Positions 52,669 to 62,500 of a stretch of DNA of 64,000 bases are shown one piece after another. Each line of letters opens with the position of its first letter. Position 1 is the first letter of the stretch. This stretch comes from Pseudomonadaceae bacterium SI-3. Lineage in GTDB: Bacteria > Pseudomonadota > Gammaproteobacteria > Pseudomonadales > Pseudomonadaceae. A program made the translations under genes and the position numbers. The stretch spans positions 2,604,001 through 2,668,000 of the forward strand of contig CP026511.1 of the NCBI GenBank assembly GCA_004010935.1. Direction: 5' to 3'. Under the pieces are notes generated by a model. That model saw nothing but the letters and a program-made list of their open reading frames with translations. It was not told the origin of the DNA and did no database searches.

Positions 52669-53931
52669 TTACCAGAGCGCCAGGGTGTAGCTAAGGATCA
52701 CGCGAGTTTCGTTGATGTCGCTGCCAAAGTTGCTGCGTACCGTAGCGTTACGCACTTTCATGGCGAGGTTCTTCAACGGTCCGTTCTGGACCACATAGGC
52801 GATATCCGTGTCGCGTTCCCACTCTTCACCTTCGCCGCCGCCGGCCAGGTTGACGTTGTCACCGGACACGTAGCGGGTCATCAGGCTCAGCCCGGGGATA
52901 CCAGCTGCAGCAAAGTCATAGTCATAGCGGACCTGCCATGACTTCTCATCTTCGTTACCGAAGTCATTGATCTGCAACAGGTTGATCAGCATGTTGTCGC
53001 CGCCGCTGACGTACGCAAAGCCGGTGTCGCCGCTCAACGTCTGGTAACCGCCAGTAAAGCCATGGCCGCCGATCTTGTAGGTGAACAGCGCGCCAAAGGC
53101 GTTGTTATCGACGTTGCTGCCGCCGTCATCGGTGGAGCGCACGTAGCGCAGGTCGGTCTTGAAGCTCTGGTTCTCACCGAGCGGCATGATGTGGACCAAC
53201 TGCGTGTTGTGTTGCTTGTAGATGCCATCCATGCCGCCGTAGTAATAGTTAGCGGTAAGCTCCGGCATGATCTGGTAGCGGCCACCGGCGAACAGGAACT
53301 CGTCGCTGGTTTTGGCGCTGCCCAATTGAATATTCCGAGCACCACCATTGAACACCGTCAGCTCTTCATAATCCGACGAGTCACGGTAGCTGATGCGATC
53401 GAGCATACCGACATCAACGGTCAGACCCTCGATTTCCTTGCTCTGCAACCAGCCCCCACGGAAGATGCTGGGCAGCAGGCGGCTGTCGTTGCGCATCACC
53501 ACCGGGATGATCGGCTGCAGGGTGCCGACGTGCAGGGTCGTGTTGGACATCTTCGCTTTAGCGGTCAGGCCGGCAGTGCCGTAGTCATCAGACGGCTGAC
53601 CAGACGAATCGCGCTGCAGGATGCCAGTACCGGAACGATCCGGGCTGGAATCGAGCTTGACGCCCAGCAAGCCGAGCGCATCCACGCCAAAGCCGACCGG
53701 CCCTTCGGTGTAGCCCGATTCCATCTTCAGGATGAAGCCCTGCGCCCATTCGTCGGCCTTGGATTGAGACGCGCCGGACTGGCGGAAATCACGGTTCATG
53801 TAGAAATTGCGCAGCTCGACGCTGGCTTTGCTGTCATCGAGGAACGCGGCGGATGCCATGGTTGAGGTGCCCAGCGCTGAAGCTGCCAGGCTGCTGAAGA
53901 GGAAGAAACGGCTCAGGGGTTTCAATTGCAT
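52669..53931 (-). CDS. OprD-family outer-membrane porin
   Basis: 420-aa porin precursor with signal peptide (LKPLSRFFLFSSLAASALGTSTMASA) and OprD features: AFLDDSKASVELRNFYMNRDFR at the mature N-terminus, GTLQPIIPVVMRNDSRLLPS in the constriction region, and a C-terminal beta-strand ending in YTLALW, with terminal aromatic Trp for Bam-mediated assembly. The ATG at 53931 has AAGAGAG six bases before it; the one at 53937 touches that sequence. OprD/OpdX porins pass carboxylic acids or amino acids. Lying between the synthetase and the importer genes, it likely takes up their substrate. Confidence 0.92.
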   Translation of the reverse strand: MQLKPLSRFFLFSSLAASALGTSTMASAAFLDDSKASVELRNFYMNRDFRQSGASQSKADEWAQGFILKMESGYTEGPVGFGVDALGLLGVKLDSSPDRSGTGILQRDSSGQPSDDYGTAGLTAKAKMSNTTLHVGTLQPIIPVVMRNDSRLLPSIFRGGWLQSKEIEGLTVDVGMLDRISYRDSSDYEELTVFNGGARNIQLGSAKTSDEFLFAGGRYQIMPELTANYYYGGMDGIYKQHNTQLVHIMPLGENQSFKTDLRYVRSTDDGGSNVDNNAFGALFTYKIGGHGFTGGYQTLSGDTGFAYVSGGDNMLINLLQINDFGNEDEKSWQVRYDYDFAAAGIPGLSLMTRYVSGDNVNLAGGGEGEEWERDTDIAYVVQNGPLKNLAMKVRNATVRSNFGSDINETRVILSYTLALW

Positions 53932-54035
53932 GATCATCTCTCTTGTTATTGTCTTGGTTGATGCAGCTGATGGACCCGACCTCGCTCCTGTCGGGTCTCG
54001 TTTACCGCGTTATGCGGTAAATCCATGGCTACCGC

Positions 54036-54629
54036 TCAGTTCGCGGCAGCTCTGGGCACGCGACCCAGCAAATAAAATTCGTCGTTGGGCGGCGTTCGCG
54101 CCATCGACACCAGACGGTTGGAAAGACCAAACAGCGCAGCAATCGCGCCAATGTCCCAGATGTCGCTCTGAGTGAAGCCCATCTTTTCCAATCGCGCCTG
54201 CCAAGCGTCATCCAGTACGCCACGTTGTGCAGCCAAGTGCAGCGCAAAATCGAGCATGACCCGCTGGCGCTCGCTGAGCCCGGCGGTGTGGTAGTTCACT
54301 GCAATCTGATCGGCAATCAGTGGATCCTTGGCCAGGATTCGCAGAATCGCACCATGCGCCACTACGCAGTACAGACAGCCATGATCGGCGCTCACCGCCA
54401 CCACGATCATTTCTTTCTCGGCTTTGGTCAGACTGTCCGATTCTCGCTCCATCAGCGCATCGTGATAGGCAAAAAAAGCCCTGAATTCATCTGGTCTATG
54501 GGCCAACATCAGAAAAACATTGGGTATGAAGCCGGCTTTCTCTTCTACCGCCAGAACGCGCTCACGCACATCGTCCGGCAGCGAAGCGAAGTCATCGACG
54601 AGCGGAAAACGACTGATGGGCTGGGTCAT
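54036..54629 (-). CDS. AhpD-like (CMD-domain) peroxidase-related protein
   Basis: 197-aa alkylhydroperoxidase-like protein. The CMD active-site motif is DHGCLYCVVAHG at about residue 84 (Cys-x-x-Cys and His). It belongs to the uncharacterised peroxidase-related family, helical and probably oligomeric. The ATG at 54629 (MTQPISRF) is preferred for GGAG upstream; the frame extends eight codons further. It lies 58 bp after the acyl-CoA synthetase gene, so they may share a transcript. Function in this pathway is unknown; disposal of peroxides made by acyl-CoA oxidation is conceivable. Confidence 0.85.
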   Translation of the reverse strand: MTQPISRFPLVDDFASLPDDVRERVLAVEEKAGFIPNVFLMLAHRPDEFRAFFAYHDALMERESDSLTKAEKEMIVVAVSADHGCLYCVVAHGAILRILAKDPLIADQIAVNYHTAGLSERQRVMLDFALHLAAQRGVLDDAWQARLEKMGFTQSDIWDIGAIAALFGLSNRLVSMARTPPNDEFYLLGRVPRAAAN

Positions 54630-54687
54630 GGAGGGCTCCGTATCGTTCAGCAAATGAAGCGGCTAGTCGAAACCAGCCGCTGGGTCA

Positions 54688-56364
54688 TCACTCGGCAATG
54701 CCGAGCTCTGCGACGCTGACCTCGCGCATCTTGAACTTCTGCACCTTGCCGCTGATCGTCATCGGGAACTCATCGACGAACTTGATATGTCGCGGCGTCT
54801 TGAAATGTGCGATCCGCCCTTTACAGAACTCGCGCAGATCGTCGGCAGTTGCTGAATGCCCCGGGTGCAACTTGACCCACGCAACGATCTCCTCACCGTA
54901 AGTCTTGTCTGGTACGCCGATCACCTGCACGTCAGCCACCGCCGCGTGGGTAAACAGGAACTCCTCGACTTCCCGTGGATATACGTTCTCACCGCCGCGA
55001 ATGATCATGTCTTTGTTGCGGCCGACGATTTTGATGTAGCCCTCCTCGTCCATGGTCGCCAGGTCGCCGGTGTGCATCCAGCGCGCGCCGTCGATAGCAC
55101 CGGCGGTGGCCTCCGGATTGTTCCAGTAACCGAGCATGACGCTGTAACCGCGGGTGCAGAGTTCGCCGATCTGCCCGCGCGGGACGATGCGGTTGTGTTC
55201 GTCGACTACCTTACTTTCCAGGTGCGGCTGGGTGCGCCCGACACTGGTGACACGGCGTTCAAGGTCATCATCCGGGCCGGTCTGAGTCGAGACGGGGCTG
55301 GTTTCGGTCATGCCGTACGCGATCTGCATCTCAGCCAGGTGCATGTCGTCGATGACCCGCTTCATGACTTCGATCGGACAGGTGGAACCGGCCATGATCC
55401 CGGTGCGCAGATTGCTCAGATCCAGCGATTGACGCTCCGGGTGGTCGAGCATGGCGATGAACATGGTCGGCACGCCGTACATACCGGTGGCCTTTTCTTC
55501 GGCTGCCGCTTGCAGCGCCGCGAGCGGTTCGAAGGCGGCGCTCGGATAGATCATCGTGGTGCCATGGGTGACGCAGCCAAGATTGCCCATGACCATGCCG
55601 AAGCAGTGATAAAGCGGGACTGGAATTACCAGCCGGTCGTGCTCGCTGAGCTTGAGGCTCTCACCGACCATGTAGCCGTTATTAAGGATGTTGTAGTGAC
55701 TGAGCGTGGCGCCCTTGGGGAAACCCGTGGTGCCGGACGTGTACTGAATATTGATCGGGTCATCGAATTGCAGCTGCTCGCCGCATTGGCGCAGCTGCTC
55801 CGGGCCGACGTTCTCCGCCATGTCCATCAGCCCTTTCCACAGGAGCATGCCGTCAACCGGCGTGTCGCACAGGCTGATCACCCCACGCAGCTCGGGCAGC
55901 ATGTGGCTCTGCAAGGCGCCGATGGCCGAGCGCTCCAGCTCCGGCAGCAGCTCATGCAGCATCGCGTGATAGTCGGATGTCTTGAACGCATCGGCGCAAA
56001 TCAACCAGCGGCAGCCGGACTGCTTAAGGGCATATTCGAGTTCGTTGAGGCGATAGGCCGGGTTGATGTTAACCAGCACCACACCCACCTTGGCGGTCGC
56101 AAACTGAGCGATGCACCACTGCGCATTGTTAGGCGACCAGATGCCCACCCGCTCGCCAGGTTTGAGGCCGAGTGCCAGCAAGCCCCGTGCGCAACGGTCC
56201 ACCTCTTCGGCCAGCTGGGCCCAGGTGTAGCGCAGGTTCTGGTGACGAACGACCAAGGCCTCACGGTCGGAGAACCGCTCGACAGCCCGGTCGAACGCCG
56301 CACCGATGGTCATCGGCAACAGGGGTTTGGTCTGCGGTCCGCAGGTGTAGCTCGGAAGACTCAT
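54688..56364 (-). CDS. AMP-forming acyl-CoA synthetase
   Basis: 558-aa ANL ligase activating a short, branched or medium-chain acid. Motifs: [19 protein letters not shown] (phosphate loop, about 200), [13 protein letters not shown] at about 335, [35 protein letters not shown] and the catalytic Lys in [12 protein letters not shown] near the C-terminus. It is divergent from liuA across a 233-bp region carrying a LiuR-like palindrome. Similar synthetases sit next to liu or atu genes in pseudomonads, suggesting isovalerate or acyclic-terpenoid acids as substrates. Confidence 0.92.
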   Translation of the reverse strand: MSLPSYTCGPQTKPLLPMTIGAAFDRAVERFSDREALVVRHQNLRYTWAQLAEEVDRCARGLLALGLKPGERVGIWSPNNAQWCIAQFATAKVGVVLVNINPAYRLNELEYALKQSGCRWLICADAFKTSDYHAMLHELLPELERSAIGALQSHMLPELRGVISLCDTPVDGMLLWKGLMDMAENVGPEQLRQCGEQLQFDDPINIQYTSGTTGFPKGATLSHYNILNNGYMVGESLKLSEHDRLVIPVPLYHCFGMVMGNLGCVTHGTTMIYPSAAFEPLAALQAAAEEKATGMYGVPTMFIAMLDHPERQSLDLSNLRTGIMAGSTCPIEVMKRVIDDMHLAEMQIAYGMTETSPVSTQTGPDDDLERRVTSVGRTQPHLESKVVDEHNRIVPRGQIGELCTRGYSVMLGYWNNPEATAGAIDGARWMHTGDLATMDEEGYIKIVGRNKDMIIRGGENVYPREVEEFLFTHAAVADVQVIGVPDKTYGEEIVAWVKLHPGHSATADDLREFCKGRIAHFKTPRHIKFVDEFPMTISGKVQKFKMREVSVAELGIAE

Positions 56365-56443
56365 GTCGAAATTCCTCAGTCTTATGTTTGTTATGAGGCC
56401 TTACTGTCCCGCGCGCTGTTGTTGACAGTCATTCGGGACGTGG

Positions 56444-56457
56444 TTACGTTAACGTAA
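56444..56457. promoter_or_regulatory. Palindrome TTACGTTAACGTAA, probable LiuR site
   Basis: Perfect 14-bp palindrome in the divergent region between the acyl-CoA synthetase gene and liuA. It resembles the MerR-family LiuR recognition sequence reported for proteobacterial leucine/isovalerate genes. Both genes would be controlled from it. No liuR gene lies in the window, so the regulator must be elsewhere. Confidence 0.65.
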
Positions 56458-56597
56458 AGGTAACAGCGTGACAACCCACCGCACCCTACGCCAAAAGTCG
56501 GTGCGCAAGCGTGACAAACAACAGGCTGAGCCGCAGGCGAAATCCAGCTTTTGATCGGCGGTCGGATCAGAACAACTACAAAATAGACAGGTGGCAC

Positions 56598-57761
56598 ATG
56601 AACTATTCAGGCCTCAACTTCGCGCTCGGTGAAACCGTGGACATGCTCCGCGACCAGATCCGCGGTTTCGTTGCGAACGAACTGGCGCCCCGCGCCGAAG
56701 CCATCGACCGTGACAACCTCTTCCCCAGCGACATGTGGCGCAAGTTTGGCGACATGGGCCTGCTCGGTATCACCATAGACGAGGAATACGGCGGCGCTGG
56801 CATGGGTTACTTGGCACATGTCATCGCTATCGAAGAAATCAGCCGTGGCTCGGCCTCGGTGGGTCTGTCGTACGGCGCGCACTCCAACCTTTGCGTCAAC
56901 CAGATCAACCGCAACGGTACGGCGGAGCAGAAAGCGAAATACCTGCCCAAACTGGTATCCGGTGAGCACGTCGGTGCGCTAGCGATGAGCGAGCCGAATG
57001 CCGGTTCCGACGTGGTTTCGATGAAGCTGCGGGCCGATCGCAAGGGTGACCGCTTCGTCCTCAACGGCAGCAAGACCTGGATCACCAACGGGCCGGATGC
57101 CAACACCTACGTCATCTACGCGAAAACTGACCTGGATAAAGGCGCGCACGGCATCACCGCGTTCATCGTCGAGCGCGACTGGAAGGGTTTCTCGCGCGGC
57201 AGCAAGTTCGACAAGCTCGGCATGCGCGGCTCCAACACCTGCGAGCTGTTCTTCGATGACGTCGAGGTTCCGGAAGAGAACGTGCTTGGCGTCGAAAATG
57301 GTGGCGTGAAGGTGCTGATGAGCGGCCTGGACTACGAGCGCGTGGTGCTGGCAGGCGGCCCGGTCGGGATCATGCAGGCGTGCCTCGATGTGGTGGTGCC
57401 CTACATCCACGACCGCAAGCAATTCGGCCAAAGCATCGGCGAGTTCCAGTTCATCCAGGGCAAGGTGGCCGACATGTACACCCAGCTCAACGCCAGCCGC
57501 GCTTACCTCTACACCGTGGCGCAAGCCTGCGACCGTGGCGAGACCACTCGCAAGGATGCCGCCGGGGTGATCCTCTACACCGCCGAAGCGGCGACGCAGA
57601 TGGCCTTGCAGGCGATCCAGATTCTCGGCGGCAACGGCTACATCAACGAATTTCCTACCGGCCGCCTGCTGCGCGACGCCAAGCTTTACGAAATCGGCGC
57701 CGGCACCAGCGAGATTCGCCGGATGCTGATTGGCCGCGAACTGTTCAACGAAACCAAATAA
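56598..57761 (+). CDS. liuA: Isovaleryl-CoA dehydrogenase
   Basis: 387-aa ACAD oxidising isovaleryl-CoA to 3-methylcrotonyl-CoA in leucine degradation. Two features separate it from other ACADs: the catalytic Glu in [18 protein letters not shown] (helix G position, about residue 246), and the loss of Glu at the usual C-terminal position, where [12 protein letters not shown] appears instead of YEG-type sequence. Other motifs: [37 protein letters not shown]. The start at 56598 has AGGTGG upstream. First gene of liuABCD. Confidence 0.96.
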   Translation: MNYSGLNFALGETVDMLRDQIRGFVANELAPRAEAIDRDNLFPSDMWRKFGDMGLLGITIDEEYGGAGMGYLAHVIAIEEISRGSASVGLSYGAHSNLCVNQINRNGTAEQKAKYLPKLVSGEHVGALAMSEPNAGSDVVSMKLRADRKGDRFVLNGSKTWITNGPDANTYVIYAKTDLDKGAHGITAFIVERDWKGFSRGSKFDKLGMRGSNTCELFFDDVEVPEENVLGVENGGVKVLMSGLDYERVVLAGGPVGIMQACLDVVVPYIHDRKQFGQSIGEFQFIQGKVADMYTQLNASRAYLYTVAQACDRGETTRKDAAGVILYTAEAATQMALQAIQILGGNGYINEFPTGRLLRDAKLYEIGAGTSEIRRMLIGRELFNETK

Positions 57762-57792
57762 GACAAAGCAGCAGAGGCGGAACGCGGTAACC

Positions 57793-57848
57793 GTAGGGTG
57801 GGCTTCAGCCCACCATTCCCGGAGGTGGTGGGCTGAAGCCCACCCTAC
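57793..57848. repeat. Inverted pair of GGTGGGCTGAAGCCCACC elements between liuA and liuB
   Basis: GTAGGGTGGGCTTCAGCCCA(CCA) at 57793-57815 and its exact reverse complement at 57826-57848 form 23-bp arms with a 10-base loop; each arm is itself a hairpin. It lies inside the liu operon, so it could cut expression of liuB-D relative to liuA or mark mRNA processing. Confidence 0.85.
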
Positions 57849-57913
57849 CCAGGATGAAGTGCCACTTCGGCCATCGTCCAGCTCCAGCCTCCAGCGCTCT
57901 TTTCGAGGGTTCT

Positions 57914-59521
57914 ATGGCCATCCTGAATACCCAGATCAATACCCGTTCACCGGAGTTCGCGGCCAACAGCGCCGCGATGCTCGAACAGGTGACCAACCTG
58001 CGCACGCTGCTCGGGCGCGTCAGCGAAGGTGGCGGCGAGAAAGCGCAGCAGCGCCATGTCTCGCGCGGCAAGCTGCTGGTGCGTGACCGCATCAACGCCC
58101 TCCTCGACCCCGGTTCGGCCTTTCTCGAAGTCGCACCCCTGGCGGCTTACGAGGTCTACGGTGAAGACGTTGCTGCTGCGGGCGTGGTGGCTGGCATCGG
58201 CCGAGTCGAGGGCGTCGAATGCGTGATCATCGCCAATGACGCCACGGTAAAAGGTGGCAGCTACTACCCACTCACGGTGAAAAAACACCTGCGCGCGCAA
58301 TCCATCGCCCAGCAGAATCGTTTGCCGTGCATCTATCTGGTGGATTCCGGCGGCGCCAACCTGCCGCGCCAGGATGAGGTGTTCCCGGACCGTGAACACT
58401 TCGGTCGCATCTTCTTCAACCAGGCCAACATGAGTGCCATGGGCATCCCGCAGCTCGCGGTGGTGATGGGCTCCTGCACCGCCGGTGGCGCCTATGTGCC
58501 AGCCATGGCTGACGAAACCATCATGGTGCGCAACCAGGCGACGATCTTTCTCGCCGGCCCGCCGTTGGTCAAAGCCGCGACGGGCGAAGTGGTCACCGCC
58601 GAAGATCTCGGCGGTGCCGATGTGCACTGTAAAACGTCCGGTGTGGCCGACCATTACGCCGAGAACGACGAGCACGCGCTGGCGATCGCCCGGCGCTGCG
58701 TCGCCAACCTCAACTGGAAAAAGCTTGGCCAGGTGCAGACCCGCCAACCGCGTGTACCCCTCTATGCCGCGGACGAGCTTTATGGTGTGATTCCGGCACA
58801 ATCCAAGCAGCCCTACGACGTGCGCGAAGTCATCGCGCGGCTCGTCGACGGCAGCGAGTTCGATGAATTCAAGGCGCTGTTCGGCACCACCCTGGTCTGC
58901 GGGTTCGCCACATTGCACGGCTATCCGATCGCGATTCTGGCGAACAACGGGATCCTCTTCGCCGAAGCCGCTCAGAAAGGCGCTCACTTCATCGAGCTGG
59001 CCTGCCAGCGTGGCATCCCGCTGTTGTTCCTGCAGAACATCACCGGCTTCATGGTTGGCCAGAAGTACGAGACCGGCGGTATCGCCAAGCACGGCGCCAA
59101 GCTGGTCACAGCGGTGGCCTGCGCTCAGGTGCCTAAGTTCACCGTGGTGATTGGCGGCAGCTTCGGCGCCGGCAACTACGGCATGTGCGGTCGTGCCTAT
59201 GATCCGCGCTTTCTGTGGATGTGGCCCAACGCGAGAATCGGCGTGATGGGTGGCGAGCAAGCCGCTGGCGTGCTGGTGCAGGTCAAGCGTGAACAGGCCG
59301 AACGCAGCGGACAGACCTTCTCAGAACAAGACGAGTCGCAGCTCAAACAGCCGATCCTTGAGCAATACGAGCGCCAGGGGCATCCCTACTATTCCAGTGC
59401 CCGACTGTGGGATGACGGTGTTATTGATCCGGCGCAGACGCGCGATCTACTGGGCCTGGCACTCTCAGCGAGTCTCAACGCACCGATCGAACCGACCCGA
59501 TTCGGCGTATTCCGGATGTAA
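57914..59521 (+). CDS. liuB: Methylcrotonyl-CoA carboxylase, carboxyltransferase (beta) subunit
   Basis: 535-aa carboxyltransferase moving CO2 from biotin to 3-methylcrotonyl-CoA, partner of LiuD. The acyl-CoA-binding half has [23 protein letters not shown] and [17 protein letters not shown]. The biotin half has [41 protein letters not shown] and [18 protein letters not shown]. Length and motifs match MCC beta rather than propionyl-CoA carboxylase. The start at 57914 follows CGAGGG; the longer frame runs back into the repeat. Confidence 0.96.
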   Translation: MAILNTQINTRSPEFAANSAAMLEQVTNLRTLLGRVSEGGGEKAQQRHVSRGKLLVRDRINALLDPGSAFLEVAPLAAYEVYGEDVAAAGVVAGIGRVEGVECVIIANDATVKGGSYYPLTVKKHLRAQSIAQQNRLPCIYLVDSGGANLPRQDEVFPDREHFGRIFFNQANMSAMGIPQLAVVMGSCTAGGAYVPAMADETIMVRNQATIFLAGPPLVKAATGEVVTAEDLGGADVHCKTSGVADHYAENDEHALAIARRCVANLNWKKLGQVQTRQPRVPLYAADELYGVIPAQSKQPYDVREVIARLVDGSEFDEFKALFGTTLVCGFATLHGYPIAILANNGILFAEAAQKGAHFIELACQRGIPLLFLQNITGFMVGQKYETGGIAKHGAKLVTAVACAQVPKFTVVIGGSFGAGNYGMCGRAYDPRFLWMWPNARIGVMGGEQAAGVLVQVKREQAERSGQTFSEQDESQLKQPILEQYERQGHPYYSSARLWDDGVIDPAQTRDLLGLALSASLNAPIEPTRFGVFRM

Positions 59522-59607
59522 GCCTGCGATCCCGCGCGCAGTGCGCTGGCCAAAGCGGCCGGTCGCGGCGCGTATTGACCGCAGGCTGGCTCGTACAGGA
59601 GAAGCAG

Positions 59608-60411
59608 ATGACCGATTTCCAGACCATCGAATTGAACAAAGACCCGCGCGGCTTCGCCACCCTATGGCTCAACCGACCGGAAAAGAACAACGCCTTCAAC
59701 GCCGAAATGATTCGCGAGCTGGTACTGGCAATCGACGCGGTGCAGGCGGACAAGAGCCTGCGCTTCTTGCTGCTGCGCGGCCGTGGCAAGCATTTTTCGG
59801 CCGGGGCGGATCTGGCCTGGATGCAACAGTCGGCGAAGCTGGATTTCGATGCCAACCTCACCGACGCCCGTGAGCTGGCCGAACTGATGTACAGCCTCTA
59901 CCACCTCAAGCTGCCCACGTTGGCAGTGGTGCAAGGCGCAGCCTTCGGTGGTGCGGTCGGGCTGGTTGCCTGCTGCGACATGGCCATCGGTGCGCATGAT
60001 GCGTTGTTTTCCCTTTCCGAAGTGCGCATCGGCCTTGCGCCGGCAGTCATCAGCCCCTTCGTCGTCAAGGCCATGGGTGAACGCGCCACGCGTCGCTACG
60101 CCATGACCGGCGAGCGCTTCAGTGGCGAGCGCGCCCGCGACCTCGGTCTGTTGTCAGAAACCTACGCCGCCGCCGAACTGGACGATGCCTTGCTCGGCTG
60201 GCTCGACAACCTACTGCTTAACAGCCCGCAAGCCATGCGTGCCAGCAAGGACCTGTTGCGCGAAGCCGCCAGTATTTCGCTGAGCCCCGCGCTACGCCGC
60301 TACACCGAAAACGCCATTGCGCGCATACGGGTCAGCCCCGAAGGACAGGAAGGCCTCAATGCCTTTCTCGAAAAGCGCAAACCGAATTGGACGCAGGAGC
60401 CAGAACAATGA
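59608..60411 (+). CDS. liuC: Methylglutaconyl-CoA hydratase
   Basis: 267-aa crotonase converting 3-methylglutaconyl-CoA to HMG-CoA. Motifs: LNRPEKNNAFNAEMI, HFSAGADLAWMQQSAKLDFDANL (the ADLAWM segment is typical of LiuC/AtuE), GAAFGGAVGLVACCDMAIG with oxyanion-hole Gly, and LSEVRIGLAPAVISPFVV with the Glu. CAGGAGA upstream of the ATG at 59608. Its stop overlaps the liuD start as ATGA. Confidence 0.94.
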   Translation: MTDFQTIELNKDPRGFATLWLNRPEKNNAFNAEMIRELVLAIDAVQADKSLRFLLLRGRGKHFSAGADLAWMQQSAKLDFDANLTDARELAELMYSLYHLKLPTLAVVQGAAFGGAVGLVACCDMAIGAHDALFSLSEVRIGLAPAVISPFVVKAMGERATRRYAMTGERFSGERARDLGLLSETYAAAELDDALLGWLDNLLLNSPQAMRASKDLLREAASISLSPALRRYTENAIARIRVSPEGQEGLNAFLEKRKPNWTQEPEQ

Positions 60412-62321
60412 TAACCACCCTGCTGGTCGCGAACCGGGGCGAAATCGCCTGCCGCGTGATGCGCACCGCCAAGGCCATGGGCCTGACCACCGTTGCCGTG
60501 CACAGCGCCATCGACCGCGATGCGAGGCATGCCCGCGAGGCAGACATTCGTGTTGACCTCGGCGGCGCCAAGCCGGCCGACAGTTACCTTATGATCGACA
60601 AGCTGATCGACGCCGCCAAAGCCAGCGGCGCACAAGCGATCCATCCCGGCTACGGCTTCCTCTCGGAGAACGCGGGCTTCGCTCGCGCCATTGAGGATGC
60701 CGGCCTAATCTTCCTCGGCCCGCCCGCCTCGGCCATTGATGCCATGGGCAGCAAATCCGCCGCCAAGGCGCTGATGGAAAAAGCCGGCGTGCCGCTCGTG
60801 CCTGGCTATCACGGTGAAGCGCAGGACGTGGAAACCTTCCGCGTCGCTGCAGAAAAGATTGGCTACCCAGTGCTGCTCAAGGCCACCGCCGGTGGCGGCG
60901 GCAAAGGCATGAAGGTGGTTGAGCGTGAAACGGATCTGGCCGAAGCGCTGCAATCGGCTCAGCGTGAGGCGCAGTCGTCCTTTGGCGACTCGCGGATGCT
61001 GGTCGAGAAATACGTGCTCAAACCGCGCCACGTGGAGATCCAGGTATTTGCCGATCAGCACGGTAACTGCCTGTACCTGAACGAGCGTGACTGTTCGATC
61101 CAGCGCCGCCACCAGAAGGTCGTCGAGGAAGCTCCCGCGCCAGGACTTTCGCCCGAGCTGCGTCGCGCCATGGGCGAAGCAGCGGTCAAAGCGGCTCAAG
61201 CCATCGGCTATGTGGGCGCCGGCACGGTGGAATTTTTGCTCGACGCGCGCGGTGAATTCTTCTTCATGGAGATGAACACCCGCCTGCAGGTCGAACACCC
61301 CGTGACCGAAGCCATCACCGGCCTGGATCTGGTGGCCTGGCAGATCCGTGTCGCGCGTGGCGAGCCGCTGCCGATCACACAGGATCAGGTGCCGCTCAAC
61401 GGTCACGCCATCGAAGTGCGGCTGTATGCCGAAGACCCGGACAATGACTTCCTCCCCGCCACCGGCACGTTAGACCTTTACCGCGAATCCGCTGCTGGAC
61501 CGGGTCGACGCGTCGACAGCGGCGTGGCCGAAGGCGACCAGGTGTCACCCTTCTACGATCCGATGCTCGGCAAGTTGATTGCCTGGGGCGAGAACCGCGA
61601 GGAAGCACGCCTGCGTTTGCTGGCGATGCTCGATGAAACCTGCGTTGGCGGCGTGCGTACCAACCTTGCCTTCCTGCGCCGTGTGGTCGGACACCCGGCT
61701 TTTGCCGCCGCCGAGCTCGATACAGGCTTCATCCCACGCCACGAACCCGACCTGATGCGCACACCCGGCGAACTTCCGGATGACTTCTGGCAGCAGGCGG
61801 GCGAGCTGTTCGTGCAGACCGAACCGGCGAAGATCCGCGAGGACGACCTCCATTCGCCCTGGGCAAAGCGCGACGGCCTGCGCTTCGGTATGCCGGCGCG
61901 AATTGGTGTGCATCTGCAATGCAACGGTGAAAGCCGGTTGGTGCGCATCGATGCGGCCGCCAACACCAGCGAGCGTGCCCCTTCAAATGTCAGCCGCCAG
62001 CCCAAAGTGATTCGCAAGGACCAAACCCTGTATCTGGAATGGAATGGCGAGCTGCAAGCCGTCACCGCATTCGACCCCATCGCCGACGTCGAAGCCAGCC
62101 ACCAACACCACGGCGGCCTCACCGCGCCCATGAACGGCAGCATCGTTCGTGTGCTGGTCGAGGCCGGGCAAAGTGTCGAGGCCGGCGCCACATTGGTCGT
62201 GCTTGAAGCGATGAAGATGGAGCACAGCATCCGAGCCGCCGAAGCAGGCGTGGTAAAAGCCGTCTACTGCGCCGAAGGCGAAATGATCAGCGAAGGCACG
62301 ACGCTGGTGGAGCTTGAGTAA
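60408..62321 (+). CDS. liuD: Methylcrotonyl-CoA carboxylase, biotin-containing (alpha) subunit
   Basis: 637-aa biotin carboxylase/BCCP protein. ATP-grasp biotin carboxylase at about 1-450 (LVANRGEIACRVMRTAK, ATAGGGGKGMKVV, ERDCSIQRRHQKVVEEAPAP, FFMEMNTRLQVEHPVTE), a linker, and the biotinyl domain at about 565-637 with the biotinylated Lys in VVLEAMKMEHSI. ATGA overlap with liuC supports the start. A liuE (HMG-CoA lyase) gene does not follow; the next gene is convergent, so the last step of leucine breakdown is encoded elsewhere. Confidence 0.96.
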   Translation: MITTLLVANRGEIACRVMRTAKAMGLTTVAVHSAIDRDARHAREADIRVDLGGAKPADSYLMIDKLIDAAKASGAQAIHPGYGFLSENAGFARAIEDAGLIFLGPPASAIDAMGSKSAAKALMEKAGVPLVPGYHGEAQDVETFRVAAEKIGYPVLLKATAGGGGKGMKVVERETDLAEALQSAQREAQSSFGDSRMLVEKYVLKPRHVEIQVFADQHGNCLYLNERDCSIQRRHQKVVEEAPAPGLSPELRRAMGEAAVKAAQAIGYVGAGTVEFLLDARGEFFFMEMNTRLQVEHPVTEAITGLDLVAWQIRVARGEPLPITQDQVPLNGHAIEVRLYAEDPDNDFLPATGTLDLYRESAAGPGRRVDSGVAEGDQVSPFYDPMLGKLIAWGENREEARLRLLAMLDETCVGGVRTNLAFLRRVVGHPAFAAAELDTGFIPRHEPDLMRTPGELPDDFWQQAGELFVQTEPAKIREDDLHSPWAKRDGLRFGMPARIGVHLQCNGESRLVRIDAAANTSERAPSNVSRQPKVIRKDQTLYLEWNGELQAVTAFDPIADVEASHQHHGGLTAPMNGSIVRVLVEAGQSVEAGATLVVLEAMKMEHSIRAAEAGVVKAVYCAEGEMISEGTTLVELE

Positions 62322-62352
62322 TGACCGCTACTGGCGGCCGGCAAACCGGGCA

Positions 62353-62386
62353 TCGACCGCCGTTTTTGCCGCGCGGTGGCGGTCGA
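62353..62386. terminator. Hairpin between convergent liuD and chemoreceptor genes
   Basis: Arms TCGACCGCC (62353-62361) and GGCGGTCGA (62378-62386) with a loop containing TTTTT. Located 32 bp after liuD; likely ends the liu transcript. The remaining ~110 bp to the chemoreceptor stop hold no supported gene. Confidence 0.55.
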
Positions 62387-62500
62387 CGTGCACGCTCGAC
62401 CCACGTTAAAAAAGCCTGCGATAGAGAGGCGCTTGCTCGCAAATGCGGCTTGGATAAGCGTCCCCCTCGGCGCTGCCAACGCACCAACGTTGCCGCGCGG

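Noticed and set aside
57947..59260. 437-codon open frame antisense to liuB
   Set aside because: High-GC shadow of a well-supported gene; no family resemblance. The same applies to 15196-16770 (antisense to glnT), 16121-17599, 40558-42078 and 54856-56457.
62264..62487. Minus-strand open frames between liuD and the chemoreceptor
   Set aside because: They overlap the liuD end and a hairpin, and show no protein-like features.
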